Below, piece after piece: positions 37,341 to 47,602 of a stretch of 64,000 nt of DNA; the stretch's first letter is position 1; each line of letters opens with the position of its first letter. Source of the stretch: Segatella hominis. GTDB lineage: Bacteria > Bacteroidota > Bacteroidia > Bacteroidales > Bacteroidaceae. The stretch covers positions 1,611,501-1,675,500 of the forward strand of contig NZ_CP137559.1 of the NCBI RefSeq assembly GCF_019249725.2. Reading direction: 5' to 3'. Below the pieces are notes generated by a model. It had not been told where the DNA came from. It saw only the letters and a program-made list of their open reading frames with translations, and made no database searches. Made by a program: the position numbers and the translations under genes.

Positions 37341-39314
37341 ATGAAAGAAGAAATGAACCTCCCCGAAAACGCTTTCAGAGAGCTGAAAGACGGGGAAGAG
37401 TACAAGCCGCTGATGTCGCCCGACAAAGTTTATCCTGAGGTGAACGGATGGTCAGTGACTTGGGGTATCGTGATGGCGATCATCTTCTCTGCCGCCGCAG
37501 CCTATCTGGGTCTGAAGGTAGGTCAGGTTTTTGAGGCAGCCATTCCTATCGCTATCATCGCAGTAGGTGTCAGCACCGCTACCAAGCGCAGCAAGGCTCT
37601 TGGCGAGAATGTCATCATCCAGAGTATCGGTGCCTGTTCAGGAGCTGTGGTAGCAGGTGCTATCTTCACCTTACCTGCCATCTATATCCTGCAGGCAAAG
37701 TATCCAGACATGACAACTTCATTTATGAAGATTTTCATGGCTTCGGCTCTCGGTGGTGTGCTCGGCATCTTGTTTCTGATACCTTTCCGCAAGTATTTCG
37801 TAAGCGATATGCACGGCAAGTATCCTTTCCCAGAAGCGACTGCTACCACACAGGTACTGGTAAGTGGTGCCAAGGGCGGCGATCAGGCAAAACCTTTGCT
37901 TATCGCTGGTCTGGTAGGTGGTCTCTATGACTTCATCGTTGCCAGCTTAGGATGGTGGAACGAAAACTTTACTTCCCGTGTAGTCGGTTGGGGTTGCGAC
38001 CTTGCTGACAAGGCAAAACTCGTATTCAAGGTGAATACTGGAGCTGCCGTACTCGGTCTGGGTTACATCATCGGTTTGAAATATGCCTTCTACACCTGCT
38101 TGGGTTCACTCGTCGTATGGTGGTTGATCGTACCAGGTATGAGCATTGCTTTCCACGACAGTGTGCTGAGTGCCTGGGATCCAAGTATCGTGAAGACCGT
38201 AGGAGCTATGAGTCCTGAAGAAATCTTCAGAGCGTACGCCCGCAGTATCGGTATCGGTGGCATTGCCATGGCAGGTATCATCGGTATCATCAAGAGTTGG
38301 GGTATCATCAAGAGCGCTGTAGGTTTGGCAGCACAAGAACTGAAGGGCAAGAGCGATGTGGACGAAAATGTGAAGCGTACTCAGCGTGACATTTCTTTCA
38401 AGATTATCGCTATCGGTTCGATTGTAACCATCCTCATCACCTTCCTCTTCTTCTGGTTTGGTGTGATGGAGGGCAATCTCCTCTTCGCCGTCATCGCCAT
38501 CCTGCTGGTAGCTGTTATCGCTTTCCTCTTTACTACCGTGGCAGCCAATGCTATTGCCATCGTAGGTTCTAATCCTGTATCAGGTATGACCCTGATGACA
38601 CTCATCTTCGCTTCTGTAGTGATGGTGGCTGTAGGATTGAAAGGCCCAGGCGGTATGTTGGCAGCGCTAATCATGGGTGGTGTGGTTTGTACCGCATTAT
38701 CAGTGGCAGGTTCATTTATCACCGACCTCAAGATAGGTTACTGGCTTGGTACCACTCCTAAAAAACAGGAGGGTTGGAAATTCCTCGGTACTCTGGTAAG
38801 TGCTGCAACAGTAGGCGGTGTGATGATGCTTCTGAATGAGACTTACGGTTTTGCATCCGGTTCTCTCGCTGCTCCTCAGGCAAATGCCATGGCTGCCGTC
38901 ATCGACCCATTGATGAACGGTGTGGGTGCTCCTTGGGTACTCTACGGCATCGGTGCAGTCATCGCCATCGTACTCACCTATTTCAAGATTCCAGCATTGG
39001 CTTTTGCGCTCGGTATGTTCATTCCATTGGAGCTGAATGTCCCACTGTTGGTAGGTGGTGCCATCAACTGGTATGTAACTTCCCGCTCTAAGGATGCTAA
39101 GGTGAATAATGAACGCGGCGAAAAGGGTACACTCATCGCCAGCGGTTTTATTGCCGGTGGTGCCCTGATGGGTGTAGTAAGTGCGCTGCTCAAATTTGGC
39201 GGCATTGAAGCCAGCATCGCAGAAAACTGGTGGGTCAACCCTATGTCAGAGGTTTGTTCGCTCATAGCCTATATCCTCTTGATAGGTTTCTTTATCAGAG
39301 CTACCAAGAAGTAA
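37341..39314 (+). CDS. OPT-family oligopeptide transporter
   Basis: A 657-residue integral membrane protein with roughly 15 hydrophobic segments. The N-terminal soluble stretch (EMNLPENAFRELKDGEEYKPL) is followed by helices with family motifs: AAAAYLGLKVGQVFEAAIPIAI, YPFPEATATTQVLVSGAKGG and NAIAIVGSNPVSGMTLMT. This is the bacterial OPT type found across Bacteroidota, which imports oligopeptides or peptide-metal conjugates with protons. The exact substrate cannot be read. Together with the peptide-fermenting habit of this group, peptide uptake is plausible. Confidence 0.9.
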   Translation: MKEEMNLPENAFRELKDGEEYKPLMSPDKVYPEVNGWSVTWGIVMAIIFSAAAAYLGLKVGQVFEAAIPIAIIAVGVSTATKRSKALGENVIIQSIGACSGAVVAGAIFTLPAIYILQAKYPDMTTSFMKIFMASALGGVLGILFLIPFRKYFVSDMHGKYPFPEATATTQVLVSGAKGGDQAKPLLIAGLVGGLYDFIVASLGWWNENFTSRVVGWGCDLADKAKLVFKVNTGAAVLGLGYIIGLKYAFYTCLGSLVVWWLIVPGMSIAFHDSVLSAWDPSIVKTVGAMSPEEIFRAYARSIGIGGIAMAGIIGIIKSWGIIKSAVGLAAQELKGKSDVDENVKRTQRDISFKIIAIGSIVTILITFLFFWFGVMEGNLLFAVIAILLVAVIAFLFTTVAANAIAIVGSNPVSGMTLMTLIFASVVMVAVGLKGPGGMLAALIMGGVVCTALSVAGSFITDLKIGYWLGTTPKKQEGWKFLGTLVSAATVGGVMMLLNETYGFASGSLAAPQANAMAAVIDPLMNGVGAPWVLYGIGAVIAIVLTYFKIPALAFALGMFIPLELNVPLLVGGAINWYVTSRSKDAKVNNERGEKGTLIASGFIAGGALMGVVSALLKFGGIEASIAENWWVNPMSEVCSLIAYILLIGFFIRATKK

Positions 39315-39404
39315 TCAAGGAACTATAATCGCATAAAAGAGCGATATTTTATGGTTTCTAACAAAAAAAGTAGCAAAATATTTGGAGATTTCAAATAATC
39401 GCTT

Positions 39405-39412
39405 TATCTTTG
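39405..39412 (+). promoter_or_regulatory. Promoter -7 box of ssrA
   Basis: TATCTTTG followed directly by the left arm of a hairpin; about 72 bases ahead of the mature tmRNA 5' end. Confidence 0.65.
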
Positions 39413-39451
39413 CATCCCAATCCAAGAGTTTCAGGCTTATGGATTGGGATG
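39413..39451 (+). other. 12-bp hairpin in the pre-tmRNA leader
   Basis: Arms 39413-39424 and 39440-39451 are perfect reverse complements (CATCCCAATCCA) with a 15-nt loop. The left arm starts one base after the -7 box. It would form at the very 5' end of the precursor, which must be removed to give mature tmRNA. Confidence 0.65.
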
Positions 39452-39483
39452 TTTTGGTATCGTCATTGAGAAAAGACAGATTC

Positions 39484-39878
39484 GGGGTTGACTGGATTTG
39501 ACGGCGAGATGAAATGGTACGTAAGCACGCGGAGGCTCGTTGGCTACCTCCTAAATCTTAGTGAACAAAAAATTAATTGGCGAAAATAACTACGCTCTCG
39601 CTGCCTAATCGAAGTACAGTAGATTAGCTTTATTCCGTCACTAGGTGATGGAACGGGACATCGCTCAACGGATGTAGTTCCGAATCTTGTTGGTCAAGCG
39701 GTGCAGGTAAATCGGAAATAGCTCGGGTAGGCCTCGATGCTCGGGTGAAATTTTAGAGGATAAGGGTATGATTGGTGGTCCAGGTCTTGTCATACTTCGA
39801 AAATCAAAGGCTGGAATAAGCGTGTAGAAAGCGTATGGTTTCCTTGTGCGGACGAGGGTTCGATTCCCTCCAGCTCCA
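39484..39878 (+). ncRNA. ssrA: Transfer-messenger RNA (tmRNA)
   Basis: About 395 nt. The 5' end GGGGTTG pairs with CAGCTCC at 39871-39877 to form the acceptor stem, with A39878 as discriminator; the 3' CCA is not fully encoded. The 5' part has the tmRNA start pattern (GACTGGATTTGACGG) and the 3' part a T-arm (GGACGAGGGTTCGATTCCCTCC). The tag reading frame at 39579-39608 reads GGC GAA AAT AAC TAC GCT CTC GCT GCC TAA, so the tag is (A)GENNYALAA, ending in the ALAA degron. It rescues stalled ribosomes with SmpB. The family-2 style terminator follows at 39885. Confidence 0.95.
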
Positions 39879-39884
39879 CTTCTA

Positions 39885-39930
39885 CGAAAAAGAGGGTGTG
39901 TCATGAACTTATGGCACACTCTCTTTTTCG
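39885..39930. terminator. Intrinsic terminator after ssrA, GAGGGTGTGTCAT family copy 3
   Basis: A 20-bp stem (39885-39904 with 39911-39930) with two mismatches or wobbles and a 6-nt loop GAACTT. Same core as the terminators at 3761 and 20390. Confidence 0.8.
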
Positions 39931-40255
39931 TTTCTTCATAGTTTTTATTCATCGGATTACGCAGAGTTTACGGAACATTCTTGTTCCACAGATGATTACT
40001 CGTGGATTTTCGCAGATTTGGCCTTACACTTTGAGCTACATTAACCCCAAAATACCAACATTTTGCAAGCAAAACTCGATATAAAAGAACACAAAGACAC
40101 TACAAGCAATTATTCTATTGATATTTTATCACATATAAAACAAAATCACTTTCAATCTGAAAGAATTAAATACCCTATTGCTTACAAATCAAAAGAACTC
40201 ATAAAATAGTTGATAAAAATAGATTATTTTTTCTTTGTTTTTCGACAAAACGTCG

Positions 40256-40263
40256 TATCTTTG
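40256..40263 (+). promoter_or_regulatory. Promoter -7 box of dapF-dapL
   Basis: TATCTTTG followed by CAG. The leader to the dapF ATG is about 190 nt, long for this window, and contains two small ORFs. Confidence 0.6.
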
Positions 40264-40300
40264 CAGTCGTAAACAAGCAAATAGTCATCAAAATAACAAA

Positions 40301-40390
40301 ATGACTATCACTATGTTAATTTCCGCAAAAGAATTTAACTTCTTTAAAGGGATAAAACAAGAGAATGAAGAGATTATCAATCGCATATAG
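40301..40390 (+). CDS. Putative leader peptide 1 upstream of dapF
   Basis: A 29-codon ORF (ATG at 40301, TAG at 40388-40390) starting about 38 nt after the promoter box. The peptide begins MTITMLISAKEFNFFKG and contains three Lys, three Phe and four Glu. It is preceded by ATAACAAA and has no Shine-Dalgarno, like other genes here. It might be a regulatory leader peptide for the diaminopimelate/lysine genes or a chance frame; nothing in the sequence proves translation. Confidence 0.3.
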   Translation: MTITMLISAKEFNFFKGIKQENEEIINRI

Positions 40391-40401
40391 GTTCTGATCT
40401 C

Positions 40402-40461
40402 ATGCAAGAGAAACCAGGATTCATGCGAGAAGTATCAAACTTAAAGGACAACACAATATGA
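40402..40461 (+). CDS. Putative leader peptide 2 overlapping the dapF start
   Basis: A 19-codon ORF ([19 protein letters not shown]) whose TGA at 40459-40461 overlaps the dapF ATG at 40458-40460 in an ATGA junction. Such an overlap could couple dapF translation to this ORF. Short length and lack of comparison keep confidence low. Confidence 0.3.
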   Translation: MQEKPGFMREVSNLKDNTI

Positions 40462-41300
40462 AAGAAACAGTTCATTTCACAAAGATGCATGGAGCTGGAA
40501 ATGATTACATTTATGTAGATACCCAGTTGTACGACATCCCCGACCCAGAAAAGGCAGCTATAGCCTGGAGTGCTTATCACACAGGTATTGGAAGCGATGG
40601 ACTGGTTCTTATCGGCAAACCAAAGGATAGCAGAAGAGCAGACTACTCCATGCGCATCTTCAATGCTGATGGCTCTGAAGCCATGATGTGTGGTAATGCA
40701 AGTCGCTGTATCGGAAAATATCTTTATGAAAAAGGATTGACCCGAAAAGACACCATACGGCTTGAAACACTATCAGGCATCAAGATATTGAAATTGCATA
40801 TTCAGGATAATCATCAAATTGTAGATTCGGTAACAGTAGATATGCTGAAACCCAAATTGGAAAATCCTGAGCAATTCATAGGTCCTTCTGTACTTGCTGC
40901 AGACGAAAGAATCTTTGAAGGCACTTACGTTTGTATGGGAAATCCACATTTCGTAACTTTCGTGGATGACATCGATACTATCGACATCGCCCACTATGGA
41001 AAAATCCTCGAAAGAGACCAAGCCTTTCCTCAACGCTGTAACATCGAATTTGCACAATTGACAGATACAGACATCATTAGAACACGAGTTTGGGAAAGAG
41101 GAAGCGGAATAACAATGGCCTGTGGAACAGGGGCTTGTGCCACGGCCGTAGCCGCATTCCTTACCAAGCGTGCTGGACGAAAAAGCAGTATCGTGATGGA
41201 TGGAGGAACTTTGCAAATCGAATATAACGAGGAAGACGAACACGTATATATGACTGGTCCTGCAGCCTTCGTATTCGAGGGTGAGATTCAGGTGGAATGA
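40458..41300 (+). CDS. dapF: Diaminopimelate epimerase
   Basis: A 280-residue cofactor-free epimerase converting LL- to meso-diaminopimelate for peptidoglycan and lysine. Both catalytic cysteines are in place: [14 protein letters not shown] near residue 75 and [15 protein letters not shown] near residue 218. The N-terminal [14 protein letters not shown] motif is standard. dapL follows, giving the two final steps of the aminotransferase variant of the pathway. The ATG overlaps a small upstream ORF. Confidence 0.95.
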   Translation: MKETVHFTKMHGAGNDYIYVDTQLYDIPDPEKAAIAWSAYHTGIGSDGLVLIGKPKDSRRADYSMRIFNADGSEAMMCGNASRCIGKYLYEKGLTRKDTIRLETLSGIKILKLHIQDNHQIVDSVTVDMLKPKLENPEQFIGPSVLAADERIFEGTYVCMGNPHFVTFVDDIDTIDIAHYGKILERDQAFPQRCNIEFAQLTDTDIIRTRVWERGSGITMACGTGACATAVAAFLTKRAGRKSSIVMDGGTLQIEYNEEDEHVYMTGPAAFVFEGEIQVE

Positions 41301-41469
41301 GAAATGTTAAAAATGAGAAATGAGAAATTTAGCTGCATTCACGAAGTTAACATTAAACATTTAGCATTTAACATTAAAATAAAAAGAACGCAAACTTAAA
41401 TAATAATGGTCTAAGAGAAATATCTGAAAAGACAATTCTTAAAGATCGCAATAAAAGGAGAACAACAAT
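41301..41469. other. dapF-dapL intergenic repeats
   Basis: A 169-base gap, large for an operon. It contains repeated AAATGAGAAATGAGAAAT and TTAACATTAAACATTTAGCATTTAACATTAA-like units (for example AACATTAAA at 41350 and 41371). No promoter box is evident, so the genes are probably co-transcribed. Confidence 0.5.
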
Positions 41470-42702
41470 ATGGCATTAGTAAATGAACATTTCCTGAAGT
41501 TGGCAAGCAATTATCTTTTTGCCGACATCGCAAAGAAGGTGAAAGCCTACAAGATTGCTCACCCTAAGCAGCAAGTTATCAGCTTAGGTATCGGTGACGT
41601 AACCCAACCTCTCTGCCCTGCCGTCATCAAGGCAATGCACAAGGCGGTGGATGAGATGGCAGTACAGGCTTCTTTCAGAGGTTATGGACCGGAAAGAGGT
41701 TATGATTTCCTCCGAGAGGCTATCATCAAGAACGACTTCCTGCCACGTGGCATTCATCTTGACGCCAACGAGGTATTCGTAAACGATGGAGCCAAGAGTG
41801 ATACAGGAAATATCCAGGAGATTTTGAGATGGGATAACAACATCGGCGTTACCGACCCGATTTATCCGGTTTATATAGACTCTAACGTGATGATAGGTAG
41901 AGCCGGAGTCTTCGAGAATGGCAAGTGGAGTAACGTAACCTACATGCCTTGCGATGAGAGCGATGATTTCATCCCTCAGATTCCAGACCACCGTGTGGAC
42001 ATGATTTATCTCTGTTATCCAAACAACCCTACGGGTACGGTCATCTCGAAAGAAGAACTCAGAAAATGGGTAAACTATGCTATCAAGAACGAGAGCATCA
42101 TCCTCTATGATGCAGCCTACGAGGCATATATCACCGACCCATCAATTCCTCATTCTATCTACGAGATTCGTGGGGCCAGAAAGGTAGCGATAGAATTCCA
42201 CAGTTATTCGAAGACTGCCGGATTCACCGGTGTGCGTTGTGGTTACACCATCGTTCCTAAAGAGTTGAAGGCAAAGACATTGGCAGGTGAGGAAGTGGCA
42301 TTGAATCCTATCTGGGACCGCCGCCAGTGCACCAAGTTTAATGGTACAAGCTATATCAGCCAGCGTGCTGCCGAAGCCATCTACACCCCTGAGGGTAAGG
42401 AACAGGTGAAGGCAACCATCAATTACTATATGGAGAATGCCCACTTCATGAGAGCCGAACTCCAGAAACTCGGCTTGAGAGTATATGGCGGCGAGAATGC
42501 ACCTTATCTCTGGGTGAAGACGCCAAACAACACACCTAGCTGGAAATTCTTCGAAGAGATGCTTTATGGTGCCAGCGTAGTCTGCACACCAGGTGTAGGT
42601 TTCGGTCCTTCAGGCGAAGGCTACATCCGTCTCACCGCCTTCGGCGAGCATGAGGACTGCAAGGAAGCCATGGAGAGAATTGCCAAGTGGCTGGGAAAAT
42701 AA
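41470..42702 (+). CDS. dapL: LL-diaminopimelate aminotransferase
   Basis: A 410-residue class I aminotransferase that makes LL-diaminopimelate from tetrahydrodipicolinate in one step. Landmarks: SLGIGDVTQPLCPAVIKAM at the N-terminus, the GYGPERGYDFLREAI segment, CYPNNPTGTV, YDAAYEAYI and the PLP lysine in FHSYSKTAGFTGVRCGY. These match DapL rather than general aspartate aminotransferases. Placed after dapF, it shows that this organism uses the DapL route without succinylated or acetylated intermediates. Confidence 0.93.
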   Translation: MALVNEHFLKLASNYLFADIAKKVKAYKIAHPKQQVISLGIGDVTQPLCPAVIKAMHKAVDEMAVQASFRGYGPERGYDFLREAIIKNDFLPRGIHLDANEVFVNDGAKSDTGNIQEILRWDNNIGVTDPIYPVYIDSNVMIGRAGVFENGKWSNVTYMPCDESDDFIPQIPDHRVDMIYLCYPNNPTGTVISKEELRKWVNYAIKNESIILYDAAYEAYITDPSIPHSIYEIRGARKVAIEFHSYSKTAGFTGVRCGYTIVPKELKAKTLAGEEVALNPIWDRRQCTKFNGTSYISQRAAEAIYTPEGKEQVKATINYYMENAHFMRAELQKLGLRVYGGENAPYLWVKTPNNTPSWKFFEEMLYGASVVCTPGVGFGPSGEGYIRLTAFGEHEDCKEAMERIAKWLGK

Positions 42703-42757
42703 ACATTCCAACAGATTATTAAACATTGAATATCAAAAATTTTAAAATATATAAGGT

Positions 42758-44947
42758 ATGAGCAACTTAAGATTTGAAGCTGTTTCAGAGGCTTCCAAGA
42801 GAAAGCCTGTTGAGGTAACCGCTCCTAGCGAGCGACCAAGTGAATTCTTCGGAAAGAAGGTATTCAACCGACAGAAGATGTACAAGTATCTCCCTGCAGA
42901 TGTCTATGAGAAACTGGTAGATGTCATCGACAACGGAGCTCGTCTCGACCGTAACATCGCCAACGCCGTAGCCAAAGGCATCAAGCAGTGGGCTGACGAG
43001 AATGGCGTAACCCACTACACCCACTGGTTCCAGCCATTGACAGAAGGTACTGCCGAGAAGCACGATGCCTTCATCGAGCACGATGGCAAGGGTGGTATGA
43101 TCGAGGAATTTTCAGGTAAGTTGCTCGTTCAGCAGGAACCTGATGCATCATCTTTCCCATCTGGCGGTATCCGCTCTACTTTTGAGGCTCGCGGTTATTC
43201 AGCATGGGATCCTACATCGCCTGTATTCATCATCGACGATACACTCTGTATCCCTACCGTCTTCATCTCTTACACAGGTGAGGCTCTCGACTATAAAGCT
43301 CCATTGCTCCGTTCATTGCACGCTGTAAACGTAGCAGCAACAGAGGTTTGCCACTACTTCAACCCTGATGTCAAGAAAGTTATTTCCAATCTCGGTTGGG
43401 AGCAGGAGTACTTCCTGGTAGATGAAAGCTTGTATGCTGCACGTCCTGACCTGATGCTGACAGGTCGCACCCTGATGGGTCACGATTCTGCAAAGAACCA
43501 GCAGATGGACGACCACTACTTCGGCGCCATCCCAGAGCGTGTTCAGGCATTCATGAAGGATTTGGAAATCCAGGCTCTTGAGCTCGGTATTCCTTGCAAG
43601 ACCCGTCATAACGAGGTGGCACCAAACCAGTTTGAGTTGGCACCTATCTTCGAGGAGACCAACCTTGCCGTTGACCACAACATGCTCTTGATGAGCTTGA
43701 TGAAGAAGGTAGCTCGCCATCACGGTTTCCGCGTACTTCTCCATGAGAAGCCATTCGCAGGCATCAACGGTTCTGGTAAGCACAACAACTGGAGTCTGGC
43801 TACAGATACCGGCATCCTGCTCCATGGTCCAGGCAAGACACCAGAGGACAACCTCCGCTTCGTAGTCTTCATCACAGAGACTTTGATGGGTGTATATAAG
43901 CATAATGGTTTGCTCAAGGCTTCTATCATGAGCGCTACCAATGCTCATCGTCTGGGCGCCAACGAGGCACCTCCAGCAATCATCTCTTCATTCCTCGGCA
44001 AGCAGTTGACCGACCTTCTCGAGCACATTGAGAAAGCCGACAAGAAGGATCTCTTCACCGTGGCTGGCAAGCAGGGCATGAAGTTGGATATCCCTGAGAT
44101 TCCTGAGTTGATGATTGATAACACCGACCGTAACCGTACATCACCATTCGCCTTCACCGGCAACCGTTTCGAGTTCCGTGCTGTAGGTTCTGAGGCTAAC
44201 TGTGCATCAGCAATGATTGTATTGAACACCGCCGTAGCCGAGGCTTTGACCGACTTCAAGAAGCGTGTGGATGAGTTGATTGCCAAGGGTGAGGACAAGA
44301 CTTCTGCCATCATCGATATCGTTCGTCAGGATTTGAAGACCTGCAAGCCTATCCGTTTCGACGGCAACGGTTACTCAGATGAGTGGGTAGAGGAAGCTGC
44401 CAAGCGTGGTCTGGACTGCGAGAAGAGCTGTCCAAAGATTTTCGAGCGTTATCTCGACCCTGCATCTATCAAGATGTTCGAGGACATGGGTGTCATGAAG
44501 AAGAACGAGCTGGAAGCCCGTAACGAGGTGAAATGGGAGACCTACACCAAGAAGATTCAGATTGAGGCTCGTGTAATGGGCGACTTGAGCATGAACCACA
44601 TCATCCCAGTGGCTACTCACTATCAGAGTCAGTTGGCTAAGAATGTGGAGAACATGATTGACATCTTCGGTGACGAGGAAGGCAAGAAGTTGACTGCCCG
44701 CAACATCAATATCATCAAGAAGATTGCCGAGCGCACTCAGATTATCGAGACCGGTGTTGAGGAGTTGGTAAATGCCCGCAAGGTGGCCAACAAGATTGAG
44801 AATGAGCACGATAAGGCGATAGCTTATCATGACACGGTAGCTCCAAAGATGGAGGAAATCCGTTATCAGATTGACAAGTTGGAGTTGGCAGTAGCCGATG
44901 AGCTCTGGACATTGCCTAAGTATCGTGAGCTTCTCTTCATCCGCTAA
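42758..44947 (+). CDS. glnN: Glutamine synthetase type III
   Basis: A 729-residue enzyme, the long dodecameric type III form typical of Bacteroidota and cyanobacteria, which assimilates ammonia onto glutamate. Motifs include FPSGGIRSTFEARGYSAWDP, the catalytic HNEVAPNQFELAP and EKPFAGINGSGKHNNWS, and RTSPFAFTGNRFEFRAVGS. The C-terminal region (after about 560) is a helical extension specific to the type. The start context ATAAGGTATG is the same as for the TonB receptor. It may be read with dapF-dapL or from a weak local promoter; none is obvious in the 55-base gap. Confidence 0.95.
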   Translation: MSNLRFEAVSEASKRKPVEVTAPSERPSEFFGKKVFNRQKMYKYLPADVYEKLVDVIDNGARLDRNIANAVAKGIKQWADENGVTHYTHWFQPLTEGTAEKHDAFIEHDGKGGMIEEFSGKLLVQQEPDASSFPSGGIRSTFEARGYSAWDPTSPVFIIDDTLCIPTVFISYTGEALDYKAPLLRSLHAVNVAATEVCHYFNPDVKKVISNLGWEQEYFLVDESLYAARPDLMLTGRTLMGHDSAKNQQMDDHYFGAIPERVQAFMKDLEIQALELGIPCKTRHNEVAPNQFELAPIFEETNLAVDHNMLLMSLMKKVARHHGFRVLLHEKPFAGINGSGKHNNWSLATDTGILLHGPGKTPEDNLRFVVFITETLMGVYKHNGLLKASIMSATNAHRLGANEAPPAIISSFLGKQLTDLLEHIEKADKKDLFTVAGKQGMKLDIPEIPELMIDNTDRNRTSPFAFTGNRFEFRAVGSEANCASAMIVLNTAVAEALTDFKKRVDELIAKGEDKTSAIIDIVRQDLKTCKPIRFDGNGYSDEWVEEAAKRGLDCEKSCPKIFERYLDPASIKMFEDMGVMKKNELEARNEVKWETYTKKIQIEARVMGDLSMNHIIPVATHYQSQLAKNVENMIDIFGDEEGKKLTARNINIIKKIAERTQIIETGVEELVNARKVANKIENEHDKAIAYHDTVAPKMEEIRYQIDKLELAVADELWTLPKYRELLFIR

Positions 44948-45056
44948 GGTCATTATCTTCAAATCGAAATAAAAAAAGCTCTAAAAAGAGCTACTCTTCA
45001 TCAGATATAACAATTGAACGATCAATCTATTTCTTTTATTGGTTGTTTAAGTTTGC

Positions 45057-45094
45057 GCGGAGTGTGGTTGTGAAATCACGCTCCGCTTTTTTTT
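45057..45094 (+). terminator. Intrinsic terminator after glutamine synthetase
   Basis: A 10-bp stem (45057-45066 with 45077-45086; one G-U type pair) with a 10-nt loop and eight T residues. A smaller AGCTCT/AGAGCT hairpin lies upstream near 44977. Confidence 0.8.
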
Positions 45095-45164
45095 CCCAAA
45101 AAAGGCTACACCTAAGTACACTCTGTATTTAGGAAATACTACCTGCCTCGGTATCAGAATCTGA

Positions 45165-45911
45165 CTACACACATTTCTCCATCAACACAAAAGTGATGAA
45201 GCCCAGGAGAAGAGCGTAGGTGGCTTGCTTCTGAAAGCCATGGGCATGGGTTTCGGGAATCATCTCATCGCTCGTTACATAAAGCATAGCACCACCGGCA
45301 AAACCCAGCATCACGGGGAGGAAGGTGGAAGAGGCAGAACCCAAGCCGTAACCCAACAGGATGCCTACCACTTCGAGTAGGGCGATGAAGATGGAGATAA
45401 AGAAGGTACGGGCTGCAGAAACACCAGCCATCATCAAAGGAGCGATGATGACCATTCCCTCGGGGATATTCTGCAGGGCGATACCGAAGGAAACGCCCCA
45501 CTCCGTTGCTCCTTCTGTAGAACAGACGCTCACACCTGCCGCCATTCCCTCTGGCAGTTTGTGCAGGGCTATCGCCATCACGAAAAGCATCACATGGCTG
45601 AGCCTGGCATTGTTGCGATGCTCCTCGGGATCGAGTCCGGTGATGTGATGAAGATGAGGAGTAACCAGATCGAGCACGTTCAGAAACAGAGCACCTGCCA
45701 TCACACCGATTACCACCAGCCACCATAGACTGGTCTGTTCGAAGGCTGGCACTATCAGTCCCAACGTAGAAGCCGCCAGCATAATTCCGGCACAATATCC
45801 CAACACAGCATCGTTCCATTTATGGGGCAATTCCTTGACGAAGAAACCCAAAATGGCACCGATAATCGTGGCACCGCAAAGTCCGGCAGCACTAATCAAT
45901 ACGTTTGTCAT
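45165..45911 (-). CDS. ZIP-family metal transporter
   Basis: A 248-residue membrane protein of the ZIP family (ZupT/GufA-like) with about eight hydrophobic segments. The two metal-site helices carry the hallmark motifs HKLPEGMAAG and QNIPEGMVIIAP. A histidine-containing loop (LVTPHLHHITGLDPEEH, about 85-101) lies between helices 3 and 4, the usual variable metal-binding loop. Zinc or another divalent metal is imported. No clear promoter box; the eno terminator is just upstream, so it has its own transcription. Confidence 0.87.
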   Translation of the reverse strand: MTNVLISAAGLCGATIIGAILGFFVKELPHKWNDAVLGYCAGIMLAASTLGLIVPAFEQTSLWWLVVIGVMAGALFLNVLDLVTPHLHHITGLDPEEHRNNARLSHVMLFVMAIALHKLPEGMAAGVSVCSTEGATEWGVSFGIALQNIPEGMVIIAPLMMAGVSAARTFFISIFIALLEVVGILLGYGLGSASSTFLPVMLGFAGGAMLYVTSDEMIPETHAHGFQKQATYALLLGFITFVLMEKCV

Positions 45912-45973
45912 AATCCATAAAATATATCGAAGTTATCCAGTAAAGTATGTGAAGATTCAGACACATCATAGAA

Positions 45974-46010
45974 GAAAAAATGCATGGACAACCCTCACGG
46001 TCATCCATGC
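45974..46010 (-). terminator. Terminator after eno
   Basis: A 7-bp stem (45982-45988 with 46004-46010) and, on the minus strand, a following T-run (45974-45980). Confidence 0.55.
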
Positions 46011-46100
46011 CCATCTATTTCGTATCTGATCTATTCTATTTTTTATAAAATGTGTATGTCATGGTGAAATTGGTTTTTCTCCAATTTCGCATAATTGCAC

Positions 46101-47423
<1,323 letters not shown>

Positions 47424-47480
47424 TTAATTACATTAAACATTTCTTATTTCTGATCTTATTTCAGATCTGATTTCTGAGTG

Positions 47481-47488
47481 CAAATTTA
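47481..47488 (-). promoter_or_regulatory. Promoter -7 box of eno
   Basis: TAAATTTG followed by CAC on the minus strand, about 72 bases ahead of the ATG. An AGATCTGA/TCTGATCT inverted element lies in the leader near 47451-47470. Confidence 0.55.
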
Positions 47489-47602
47489 AGTATTATCTGG
47501 CAAACCACCAAATTTTGGGCACCATAAAAAGTAGGTATTCGCCCGAAAATACCTATTTATAGGTAAGAAGAAGAGACATCTGCCCTATCATGAACAGTTG
47601 AA

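Larger units (their letters stand above)
39879..40457. other. Intergenic region between ssrA and dapF
   Basis: It holds the ssrA terminator, a stretch at 39950-40020 with the palindrome GGAACATTCTTGTTCC (39972-39987) and two CGCAGA repeats that resembles dispersed Bacteroidota extragenic repeats, an AT-rich filler, the dapF promoter box (40256) and two short leader ORFs (separate entries). Confidence 0.6.
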
